A stretch of DNA of 64,000 nucleotides from Ulva prolifera. Lineage: Eukaryota > Chlorophyta > Ulvophyceae > Ulvales > Ulvaceae. The first letter of the stretch is position 1, and every line of letters begins with the position of its first letter. The DNA lies in NCBI GenBank assembly GCA_023078555.1, contig CM041200.1, positions 1,426,001-1,490,000 on the forward strand, written 5' to 3'. The notes beneath the pieces are model-generated. The model saw only the letters and a program-made list of their open reading frames with translations, made no database searches and had not been told where the DNA came from. The translations under genes were made by a program, and so were the position numbers. Of the stretch, positions 48,860 through 59,874 are shown in pieces.

Positions 48860-51800
48860 CTATTGAATGCCCTTGAATTCAGCTGTTGAGGACCACTCCA
48901 CACATGGCACTTTATGAGCGTTCAGGTGCGCTGGCAAATGAATGAAACAGTGGTGCTCTGAAGTGGCGCTCTCACAGCGTGCTTTAAAGTCGAGGTGCAC
49001 GATCCCATCGAAGCTGTTTATGACGTTTGAAGTTGCACCTTGCCGTGAATCATTCAGCGCCACAGGATGCGGTATCCAATCCGTGACGTTGGAGAGCTGA
49101 CGATGCTGTATACCGTCTACGTAGACGGCCATCACGCACACGACTGTGCACCGCACGGTGTAAATTGGAAACTCGAAAGTACCACATGCGAGGTTTGCTT
49201 CTCATCACCTTGACTGCGCGTGTGGGATACGTGGCGGTCGTGCTCGTGCAGCTGTCAGGTATACTGTAGTGCTGCTCAGTGTGACATACTGGCCTGTCAT
49301 GCGGAATGTGGACGGTGATCACAGTAGTGATCGACATGTGTCCGTAAGATCAAAATTGCATTCGAGCATGTGAGCTGCAACTTGTGCCAGTCATTGGCAC
49401 CTGTAGGAGCACACGAGGGTTGCCACCTGCCTCGGTGCCTTTGTCCTTGTACCACGGGAACACATAGCGCTATGCATCGTTACGCAAGTACCGTGCAGGA
49501 GTGCTCTCATCCAATGGTTCTCTAGTGGTCACCGCGAGAGGCGTATGCCCTGAGTTCTTGGCACATCACTTGTGTCTGTGGGAAGCTGCAACCTGCTCTG
49601 CCAGCTCTGGCAGCTCTGCCAGCTCTGCCTCATGGTTTCGTCAGATCGTTGCGACGAAAAGTACTAGCCCGCGCACAATGCATCCTTGTCTTCATAAGAA
49701 CCCCGACAGCCGTCTTCGCAGCTCAAAACATGAATAGCTGTATTACATAAACGATTAACCATGGTCGGCTCTAATCACTGCGGTGATGCCAGTAGCAACA
49801 GAGAGCGGCCACGTTGGTCCAGAGAACAGAAGTGATCAGACAGGTCGAATGCATGCGGACATGCAAGCCTAAAAGGGCGCCCCATCAGGTCTCTTGCATG
49901 AAAGGCACTTGCTGTCCGTGCTTTCGCACCCGCAGGTTGGCTTGCTTGATCCAGACTTCACTGTTGAGGCTCAGCAAGACCATCGTCTTTGGGGGCTGCA
50001 TCAGTACAAGCATGGCACCGGGGCAGCTGTGTTGCTCTCCACCTTTCTATCCTGCAATTGACCACCCAAAGCCAGCATCACTTCACATTCCACAAAGGCA
50101 TCAGTCGCAGCATGGTGTGCAATCGTGCAGCGTGGCGTGCGTGCAGCATATCCGTTGCGGCAGCGATGTGAACCAAACGATGCTGAATGATGCCTACCGA
50201 TGCTGATATGCGGTCAGGGAATTCTGGGCAGTGGCACTGATTATCTTGCCTCTACATGCCATGTGTTTGCATTAATCTGCAGAAGGGCGTACACGCCTTG
50301 CCTACGCCCTGCTGAGATCGAATGGCACAGTAGCTAAGAAATCCATTAGCACTTTCTGCAGCCCAGAACTGAAAGTCCATCGAAAAATTTGAAGTGGGAC
50401 GCGTGTATCGCGACACATACGCCGGCTCAGTTGTTGACCACGGTCGTGCAGCAGCATTCCCACTGCAGGATGTGGCCAGCATAGACTGCTGGCGCGCACA
50501 CGAGGCACGGGCGCCTGCTCAGCCTGCCTGCCTTGCCCAGCATGCACGTGCAGCCCAGTCTGCGGACCGACAGTGGCCTGCTCCTCACAGGCACAGCATG
50601 TGCTGCCACATGGAGGCGCAGAGAGGCTGCACTGGGTGCCTGCCGTTCCATGACCAGCACGCGCCAGGGAGGCATTGTGCACACGCTGTGTCCGTTGCTA
50701 GGCGGCTCCTTGCAGGCATCTCGGCGCAGGTCGGGGGGAGTATGTTGGTGATGTTAGGGTGCAAGGGGGGGCCTCGCGCGGGCTTGCACTGCCATGTCGA
50801 CTCGGCACTGTGCATGGCCCGCTGTTGCACCTATGTCTGCCCTGGTTGATGGGCAGCAGACTGGGCCCCCCCGGGTGTGCTGTGGCTGTTTCCGTCATGG
50901 GTCTGGCCTGGCTCCAAGTTGCATCATGCATGTCTGCTTTTCAGGAGCCAGGCTGGGAGGGTGGAGGCTCCACCATCGCAGCTGCAAGCCTGCATTCGTA
51001 TCCCCTGCTGACTCCAGTCCAAGCATGGTGTGCCATGCCAATCGATCACGATGTTCTGGCTGGACCTGCATGGCTGTCGGTGCCACCTGGCACATACAAA
51101 ACAGCGTTGTTCTGCACACAATCTGCACATGCTTGCCACGTTAGCACTTGCTCGTTGTCTCCCCATCGAGAGGAAACAGTGTGTTGAAGTGAGCTTGCTC
51201 AGTGAGCCGAGTGAGCGGCCTCGTGTGCAGTTGGACGCGTCCGGTACCGTCACTGCAAATGCCGATCCACCCGCACGGGCTAGCGCTTGTGTGTCAGGGA
51301 TCAGTCGGAGAGGCAGGTAGCACTATTGTGTGCATGGTGTGAGCCGGCAATGATCTGTGGGTATCTCCTGAACCAGTTCCGTAGATGCAGTGCGCGTCAG
51401 AACACCCACGTGCATACTACATGCTAGTGCAACCATTGCAGGCCAGGCTTGGCGCTCAATCACTGAATCACGCGGATGGCGGCTGAGCAGCTGCTGATGC
51501 GAGTGCGCGCAGCGTGCCTGGCGCGCCATGGCGGGCCACACAGCGCTGACTTCTGTCTGCGCTCACATGTCTTGAATGCAATGCTATCTCTGAGATAGTG
51601 GCCAGTGCATAGATGACGGCTGGGTCACGCTTTCAGCTGCCTTTCCCGACTTGGAACGTAATACCTCTCAGCTTATGGGATGCAGTGTGCGCAAGCTTCC
51701 ATGCTGATGGTGGAAGTCGGTTCGATCGATCTGCACATGTATGCGGAAGCGTGCGAGGAGGTCACACAGGGGTGTGCATGAATTAGTCACGCGACCTGCT

Positions 51801-52182
51801 GGTATCGGATCCTGCGATGCACCACGCGATAATATGTTTGAGGATCGAAGGATAAAGACAAATAATCGCTTTCAAATATTGTGCATGCCCAATCTCAATT
51901 GGGAAATTCGTGTTTCTTTGCTCAGTATGCTGCAATATACTGCATACGTATGTATGGATCACCTGCTCGTCCATTCTGCATTGACAATCGCAGCTGAGGC
52001 CGCACCTCGTCTAGCACGCGCTGAATCAAACGAATGGAGTATCCACGGATAAAAGGATACACTGCGTGATCTCCACGGTACGGCGACGGCTGCGGTGTTG
52101 GCGCAGATTCACGCTGCGGACGCCGATGTCGACACATTGTCGACTTTCACTACCCATAGCTCATGACCACGCCCTTGTTGCC
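48860..52182 (-). CDS. LamG/ConA-like module exons (unresolved gene or genes)
   Basis: Minus-strand fragments that match the order of strands in LamG/pentraxin-type jelly rolls. 52182-52154 encodes GNKGVVMSY. 50445-50306 encodes SNFSMDFQFWAAESANGFLS and then YCAIRSQQG, ending at GTAGGC. 49995-49930 (22 codons, phase 0, joining in frame) encodes MVLLSLNSEVWIKQANLR. 49201-48860 encodes VRCTVVCVMAVYVDG, then a GATSNVINSFDGIVHLDF stretch and a stop. FWAA..GFLSY, LLSLNSEVWI, VYVDG and SFDGIV are the typical landmarks. At least one whole module and part of a second are suggested. Exons between 49930 and 49201 and 5' of 52182 are not placed, and no signal peptide was found. Such domains bind glycans or matrix proteins. 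The neighbouring CBM1 protein fits a cell-surface theme. Confidence 0.4.
49411..49451 (+). mobile_element. Retroposon 3'-end-like sequence (copy C)
   Basis: Ends in CTTTGTCCTTGTA (49439-49451). It is preceded by GGTTGCCACCTGCCT, which aligns with the sequence before the same terminus in copy B read on its minus strand. No flanking duplication was found, so its 5' limit is unknown. Confidence 0.4.
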
Positions 52183-53140
52183 CTGAGATAGCAGACAGAA
52201 AATAAAATTTGGTATTTTCGACGTGGTCGGATATTTTGAGGTATGCGGCTGGCCGACTGCGCACGGGTGCCTGCTGTGAATGTGGGCCGAGATGAAGCCG
52301 TATTGCTGCATCAATCCCTGCCTCCGGAGGATAGAGTAGCACGATGATACAGGATTCCAGTGTTGTCGCTGTTCAGCTTCACCGTTGATGGTATACCAAT
52401 TCACTAGTCCTCAATTCCGCAAGAATTGTGCACATCACTGGTCGCTGTACAACTACCGCGGTCGAAGCATAGTGGAAGTCGCCGGACAAACTGTTATTTA
52501 CACTACCTGGACACTGAATACGTACAGATGTCGAGGTTTGGCACATGGTGCCCTCCTAAGATACTCCTGTTGACGCTTGGTCGGGTGTCCCGCGGAATGC
52601 AGCAGCCCTGGGCCTGAAATGTTAACCCTGCACTCGTCTGTGCCTTGCACTAAAACACCCACAACCGCAAGAAAGGCGCCTTTGGGTGGGGCGGGGTCCA
52701 AATGACACACATCAACATCTCACAGGGGAGCATTGCTGACTGCAACATGCACCCCCCAGGCACTGCACAGGTCACCGACCATGCTGTAGCTGAGTGATGC
52801 TTTACTCTAGTGACTGCTAGTGACTGCAGGCTACACAGGTAGTGCCTCACAGATGCAAGCACAGCTCACTGACTCAGCACTGCCCCAGTGTTGCAAGCGC
52901 TATCTGTGGGAGATGCCAATGCAGAGGCGGGCATCGCAAGCAGCCATGCATGCACCTGGTGCCCTCCACAAACCCCTTGTGTGTGCTACTTGGGGCTCCC
53001 TCGTCTGCACACCACGATGCGTCCACACTATCCCCAGGACGACTGCCTTGTGTCCCTGGAAAACATACTGGAAACATAACTGACATGCAGACGGCCGTTG
53101 CAGGCCTCCGCATTCACCATGTTGAGATACTGCTGTGCTT
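52183..53140. other. No supported gene
   Basis: Short open frames on both strands, some protein-like on minus near 52385-52520 and possibly upstream exons of the LamG-like locus. None is decisive. Confidence 0.4.
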
Positions 53141-55752
53141 CTACTGGGAAAGGCCTCGCTCCATCGCACGGGCAGACCCTGACGAGTCGGCGGACCGCCG
53201 CTCCACCGACTGCCTCGGCCGCGCTTCCCCTGCAGAGTTTTTGTGCACGCTCGGCCCTGCCACAGGCGACCCCTGCGCCTCCCCCAGCAGCTGCGCGTAC
53301 TCCTCCCCAGAGTCAACCCCACCAGACTCACCCTTGCCGGCCTTCGCAGCTTCGGTACCGTCTTCCACTGCAGGCACCGCCGGCACGCGGATGGTCGTGG
53401 CGACGGCCGCGCCGATCGCCATGACGACTGCTAGGCCCCAGATCGCGGTCGAGGGGGCGTAGTGGTCGGGGTGGGTGGTCATGTTGAACACTGCCGAGAA
53501 GCCGAGGGGGCCGAGGCCGGTTGCAATGGCCCTGGCTGCAAACAGCGCCCCCTGCAACAGCCCCATGCATCAGCAACAGCTTGTGCCACAAGGGAAAAAA
53601 TGTCACCACATCGGCCCTGGGGCATGTCTTGTGGAAGGCCGGGCACAGGCAGGCCGGAACCGGGACGCCGGCACGGCCATGCATAGTGCCAGGGGATCGC
53701 AGGCGCGCATGCACGGCTGTGCCGGCAGAGGCTGCAGCGGTGGCCCCGGGACAGCGAGGGAGGTCGCACCTGGACTCTTCCCTGTTCCTGTGCGCCCGCA
53801 TGCACCGACTTCAAGGCGGAGATGATGGGGAACGCCATGCTGCCGGGGGCACCGACGATGATGGCCGCATACACCGCCCACGGCCCGAGCATCGGCGCGA
53901 TGGCAAAGCCCGCCATCTCGAGCGTGCTCGCCACCACAGCACTCATCAGGATGCGCTCCTGCCGAATCCACTTCAGCAGCACGGGCAGCAACAAGCCCTG
54001 CACACTCGCTGCTCGCATGCCGGTGGACTCCTCGCGGCGGCCGCCTCAGTCCGTGCGTTCAAGCCGCCCACTGGCACTCGTTCTGCCTTGATTCACAGAG
54101 TGGACACACGTGGACGCAGGCATACGTGCTGTCACACATGCATGCGCATTGCTCACCTGCAGGCGAGGCGCGGATGCCTGCACACGAGCCAAGCAGCCGA
54201 GAGAGAGGAGGCACCTGGACAGCAAGGCCACAGAGGCCGATGGTCATCAGGATTCTGGCGTTGTCAGAGGCGCCAAAGCCCATCGTGATGATGAGGTAGT
54301 TGAACAGCAGGTCCTGGATGCACTCAAATACAATGCCGGACACCATCATCACGACTGCTAGCTTTGCGAAGAGCTCACTGCGGCGCAGGACTGACAGTGT
54401 GTCCTTCAGGCCATCAACCATCTTCCCCAGCCAGGTGCCAGAGCTGCTGGTGTCCTGCCTGTGCCTCTTGACACTCTGCATCGTTTCTGCTGAAAGCGTC
54501 TCTGCAAGTGATGCACCGGTATCAGGTGGCGCAGCTGCAGGGACGGTGTGCACGAGCGATCGCGGTCGGCGGGGTAGGCTGCGGGCGCACCTGGCAATGC
54601 GTAGACGATGAGGAGCAGGTTGATCGTGTATCCCACCACGGAGACGTGCGATGCTGTGCTTGCACTGAGCAAGCCCCCCAGCCCCGCAGCGATGACCATT
54701 GCAATGCTCATGGTCAGCATGAGAAGGGAGAAGATTGTGGCCCGGAGGTGCCCCTCTGCGACATCTGCTACAGCTGACATGACCAGTGCCAGCGGGCTCA
54801 GGGCGCCCTTGAACACATCCAGAACATAGTAGAGAGGGAATGGAATCATGGCACCTGCGAATTGAATGCAACTGTAATCCATGAGCACCGCATCATCGTG
54901 CACACGTGGTGGCTGAGGTGAGACTTCAGCGGGACATGACAAGTATCTCCTACATCTTGGCTGCCGCCGCTGTGCAAACGATAAAAGCTATATAACTCGC
55001 CCTTACATCAAGACAGTAGAGGATTTCGGCCTCAATGCATGCTTCGTGCCTCACTTGGAGGACATGGCCGTGGTCGGGCTTTTGGTCACCGAGGGGGCAG
55101 CAGGCGGAGCGGGCTGACATGTGCAAAACAGTGAGTAGAACGTTGGCATTTAGCTGACACGCGTGGCAACAACATCCGGGACTACAGAAGTGGTGCAGCT
55201 TCACTGTCAGCCCTGGCTTCTGCACTATCCCCCTGCCAACCCAACACACAGCACAATGCATGACCGCAACAGAGCAAAGTGAAACCAAGCAAAGCATGGA
55301 CGATGTAGCTCGCACAGCAGCATACCTCCATAGTACAGGTAGAGGCCAATCCACACCGCTGGCAAGGCTGAGAAGAGTTGGGACGCTGCAAAAAACGGCT
55401 TCCGCCCCAGCCCATCAGAAGCCCATCCCACAAGCGGACTGACGATGAACGCAAGGACATTCTGGAAAAAAGCTGTTCCTGCGACCCAAGACACGGCTGT
55501 TCGCGATCCCATGCGGCAGGCCTCCTCGTGTGCCGGCTCTGTTGCATTCTGGCCTCGCGTTTGCGGTATGCTGGCCACGTTGCTGTCGCAGGTACCATCC
55601 AAGCTACCACTACCCTTTGTCACAGCAAAGTAGTCAACCGATATAGGGGTAATGTGCGGAAACAGAACTCCTGCAGAGCCCATCCACAAGAAGAAGCAGA
55701 ACACAAGCAAGTACAGGCGCTTCGTGCGCAGAGTGCTGAAAACATCCGACAT
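53141..55752 (-). CDS. Major facilitator superfamily transporter
   Basis: Exons 55752-55326, 54854-54591, 54501-54215, 53997-53770 and 53551-53141 agree in phase, giving 538 residues. About twelve hydrophobic helices are visible. The loop between helices 2 and 3 has the MFS motif-A form GWASDGLGRKP. LPETLSAET at the helix 6/7 loop marks the end of the N-half, and EQGRVQGALFAARAIATGLG in the C-half resembles the HIAT1/MFSD14 and TetA-like branch. The loop after helix 1 is long and has two cysteines and an N-glycosylation sequon (NAT). The C-terminal about 70 residues are hydrophilic, Ser/Glu-rich and probably cytosolic. The substrate cannot be told from sequence. It diverges from OEP80 across about 0.9 kb. 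Confidence 0.88.
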
Positions 55753-56674
55753 AGGCTGCAGGCAGCTTCGAGCTTAACTATTCCCGTCACGTAGATCGTT
55801 GATCGCGCACTGTCAATTCTCTCAGATCGACTGCACGTTGGCGGTCGAGTCCGTGCTGTCAGCCCGGTTATACAAGAAATGACTCGCACAGACACACGCC
55901 GCAATAAATATAGCAAAGCTGGCCTGCATCCAATGTTGTCAACACAATTCGTGCGTTTGTACCCGGCGCACAATTTGCTAATAGCCAAAACACTGATGCT
56001 TGGAGCCTCTCGTGGCTCTGCATGCGCGCGGGCCTGGCGATGCGACCCACGGGCCACAAAACCACAGCGACACCAACCAGCCCCGTTCACCGTCAGAGCT
56101 GTTATGGACTTGATTCCTTTGCCTCATCCAATCACGTCGGTTTCATACTGTCATTACTATTGTTCGGGCGGTTTCGTGGTTTGTGCACAGCTGTATACGC
56201 ACACGACCATGGGGAATCCACATCTTTGAGTGTCTGTATGGGCGGATATTTTGGCATACGCATACGCAACGTGCTCGTTCTTGCGCAATCGCCCTGCGCC
56301 ACACTTGGACGATACATCCTGGATAGTCCGCCGAGACGTCTTCAGGGATGTGAACATTCAGGGTAGTAGAGGCCCACCAGCTCCACCTACCATCAACTCG
56401 GCTTGCAATTATATTTTCCAGCGCCGCCTGTGGGTCTGCGTGAAGAGTCTGGAGGGCATCATCTCCGCCATAGCTACAGTGGCGAGGTGCGGCAATGATC
56501 ATGATGTGTCATCGAAGCGCAGACGACGGAAACAGTGCACCGCGATCAGAAACATGCTATCTTCATTAAATATGTACCAAGCGATGTTACGCGGCTTTTC
56601 GGGATTTGCAGGGGCTGTCACATCACCCGTTGGTCTCAATTCACATCGTGGCCATCACGGAGCGCCGTTTGTCC
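55753..56674. promoter_or_regulatory. Divergent region, MFS/OEP80
   Basis: 922 bp between two opposing start codons. A minus open frame at 56143-56502 is protein-like but lacks a family match. Otherwise this should hold 5' untranslated exons and both promoters. Confidence 0.4.
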
Positions 56675-59600
56675 ATGGACGCCTTTCAGCGTGTCCAGGA
56701 AACAGTTGCTCAGGCGGCCGGCCGAGCCCAGCATTTGAGACAGCATTGTTTCGATGTTAAAGCAGACGTGTGCCGGAATCTGGTGTCAGCTCTGTCGTCG
56801 CGATGTCGTCGTTTGCGGCAGAGCAGCGCACAACGTGCTGTGGCGTTCGCAAGCGTGAATTCCCCGGGATTTAAGGCAAACACAGCTGATGAAAGTGCTT
56901 TACGTACTGCTGAGCCGGACGGGCACGCGTCAGGGACCGCGACGAAGCCAGGCAAGGTCAGTGGGTCGCTGTGGGGCCCGCGCGGCGCACGCGCACCAGC
57001 CAGCGATCAGCAGGACTCATCTTCGCAGCCTGAGGCACCGTATGATCCCATGACTGCTCCTCTACTTGATGCTGTTCCCCATGTGCCCCGGCACCAGGCG
57101 CCCTGAAAGTCCCCCTCTCATGCCACTCAAGGTCTGGTTGCAAGCGCTCACTGGACCTCATGTGCAGAGTGCCAAGCGTCTTTATATCTGACATTGTGTT
57201 CTCTGGTGCTGATGGTGAGGAACTAGCAGCTGCGCGGACTTCGAATCCCCTCTCTCGCAACAGCCATGCTACCGAAAAGGACATGGTTGCAGCGAGAGAT
57301 TCACTGGCATCGACAGGGCTCTTCTCGGCGATCTCTATGTCCGTTTACCGTGACAGCAATGGTGATGGGCATATTTTGGAGTATAAACTAAAGCCCAATG
57401 CAGAATTTAAAGGGCACGAGGTGAAAGGGTCACGTGTGCTCCCTCCTGGACTGGTTGATGATATCTTCTCAGGCGCCAAGGGCAAGACTTCCGACATGAA
57501 CCTATATGAAATGGTGCGACACAATCACATGTCCCGTCCGTACAAATGTTCAGCCCAGTCGAAACTAGTTCTGACGTGGCAGGCGACGAGGAGAATCGAT
57601 GAATGGTACAATGAGAACGGAATTTTTGGACTCGTAAAGGACGACATCAACATGCGGAAGAAGAGCCTCACCACAGGCGAGTATATTTTCGAGGTTGAAG
57701 AGCTGGAAGTCGGTGATGTAAGACTCCGCTTCGTGGACAAGAAAGGCAATGAAATGCAGGTGTGCTCCACAGCAACATCGCCAGCAACATGGCTGGCCTG
57801 CAAAGTGCACGGCTTCAGATGCTGAGCATACAGGTACACATTGTCGACACACGGAGTTGCAGTTCCATATCAGCACCATGTCCATTTCCTAGGTAGTCCG
57901 TCAGTTGTGTACAGGGACGCACAAAGCCGGACCTCCTGCAGCGTTACATTCGCACGTCACCAGGGGCAGTCCTGCACACAGATGGCCTACAACGAGACAT
58001 TCGCGAGCTAACAGACCTAGATGTCTTTGATGATGTGCGGATTTTGCCTCTGCTGCGGCCGGTCGGGACGCAGGCAGGCGAGTCTGGATCGACTGAGCAG
58101 CCGGACTCTCGCCATCCCATTGCTGATTTGGAGTACCAGATAACAGAGAAGCGTAAGTTTGGTTCCTTTTCTTGTCAAGGAGGGGCCACTCTGGTATGTC
58201 ACCATTTTTCACAGTATGATGTTCTTTTGCCTCTATGCTATGGTGTAAAACTGATTCGTTTTCATGAGCCTTGGTTTCAGTGTGTGCACTACGCGTCCTG
58301 CTTTGAATCTTTTGTTCTGGCAAATAACTTGGGTGTCACCTTTGAGCTCGGCTTGTTCATTAGGCAGACAGTTGATCTGATGCGGCAGGAGCCCATTGCG
58401 CTCCTTATCAGCTTCACTCTGCGCCATGCAGGAAGGGAACCTGTCTGACCTTGAACCCATTGGGACACTCACATACTCCAATAATAATGTGTTGGGGATG
58501 CTGCAACGCGTGCGCATGATGTTCATGATGCGAAAATGGACCGACAAATCTGTGGAGCTGCTCTGGGTCAACCCTTGGCTGCAGGGCCCCAGCCGCCGCA
58601 TAGCACAGACGGCATCTGCTGGCATCAATAGAGTCAATCAGGACTCCATCTTCGGGCCTGCTCTAGATGAAGTTCGGGCTAGCGATTCTGACAGCAAAGA
58701 ACGCACAAGTGTGATCGTGGAGCGGAGCACTGTCTCGTTTGACCGGTCAACGTCTCTCAGTGACACAGTGTACGGGACACTCGGTATGCTCAGCCTTTTG
58801 ACACCATCTGCATCGTATTCAGAGTACAGTTGTTCGTATCTGCACAGATTGTGGCGTCTGGGTGTCCTGTGAAACTTGTACATGACTGCAATTTGCTATG
58901 GTGAGGTGGTGCTGTAGGTGTGGGCATCAACCGGAATCGCTGCGTCAATGAGGCGGGCACAACGCTCTTGGAAGATGCGTATCGGTGGCCTCTTGCACAC
59001 AGCGACAGTGGAGTGGACAAAGCACTCAAGCTGTATTCGTCCCTGGTGATGCGGCGAGACCACCTGGCGATGCGTGTGTCCACTGAGAAATCGGTTGCGC
59101 CGCCCGGATTGCCGGGGTGGCTGAAGTACCTACGAGCCGATGGTGTGTAGCATGGCAGTGCAGCTTTCACTCACAGGGGCCACCCTCCGTGCATTTTCGC
59201 TTTTTACACACTTTCACTGCATCCATGCGCTGCAGGTCAGGCCATGGTGGAGCAGCCAACATCGGTGGGGCTACTGCGGGCATGCCTTTCTGGCGGCTTG
59301 CAAAAGGGGGACCTACCAGCATACGATGCTCACCCACTGGGAGGTGTCAATTGTGTGAGAGGCTTCTCAGAAGGGGATCTGGGTACCTCGAGGCACTGGG
59401 GGGTCGTCAATTTGGAAGCAGAGCGGCCGCTCCCATTGGTTGCAAACTTAATGGGCGTCGTCTTTGCAGATGCTGGCACCGACTTCACCTCAGGGGTGAC
59501 TGTAGTTGGTGACCCAGCTGGTGCAAGAGGGAAGCAAGGTACAGGAATTGGGTACGGCATGGGTTTGCGGCTTGGATCACCAATGGGATTGATACGGTTT

Positions 59601-59696
59601 GAGTATGGGTGGACCGGGGACTCAAAGTGGACCAATGAGGGACGCTGGTCAATACCGAGCGGCAGGTTGCATGTAGGGATCGGGTCCCGGTTCTGA
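56675..59696 (+). CDS. OEP80: OEP80/TOC75-V, plastid Omp85 barrel assembly protein
   Basis: Omp85-family outer-envelope protein that inserts beta-barrels into the plastid outer membrane. Exons: 56675 to about 56928 (Ser/Arg/Ala-rich N-terminus), 57168-57513, 57583-57759, 57915-58193, 58432-58783, 58918-59142, 59236-59696. All joins from 57168 on agree in phase; the first donor is uncertain. POTRA repeats occupy 57168-58193 (SVFISDIVFSGADGEE; RIDEWYNENGIFGLV; GRTKPDLLQRYIRTSPG). The 16-strand barrel follows. Its L6 loop has the conserved VRGF (GGVNCVRGFSEGDLG near 59339), and it ends with GSPMGLIRFEYGW and a final aromatic residue, as barrel proteins do. Barrel length and motifs look complete. 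Intron 57514-57582 is 69 nt and stop-free. Confidence 0.93.
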
Positions 59697-59874
59697 TAAG
59701 GGACAATGTGGTGCATGATCTTTGAGGAACGTGCTTCATGTGGTTTGTGAGCCCATAGATCGGCTGCGTATTCACCGGCTGTGCCGATCATTTTGCTCTT
59801 GCATTTTTGTTCTCGTGGGCCACCTGACATACCCCTTGATTTAAAAATATATAATGTCAGAAACCCGAGATTTG
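59697..59874. other. Convergent 3' region, OEP80/CEP131
   Basis: 178 bp between two facing stop codons, so the 3' untranslated regions probably overlap. No clear TGTAA on either strand. Confidence 0.5.

Noticed and set aside
49510-49545. TCTCTAGTGGTCA string resembling a tRNA-Glu A box
   Set aside because: No B box at the right distance and no cloverleaf can be drawn.
49600-49632. Short CTCTGGCAG / CTCTGCCAG tandem
   Set aside because: Only about three imperfect 9-mers; too small to call a satellite or a functional array.
50394-51187. Cys-rich plus-strand open frames
   Set aside because: They oppose the LamG-like minus exons and look like random GC-rich translation with many Cys, His and Trp.
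56143-56502. Minus-strand 119-codon open frame between MFS and OEP80
   Set aside because: Composition is plausible but there is no partner exon, motif or good start context. Kept as part of the divergent region.
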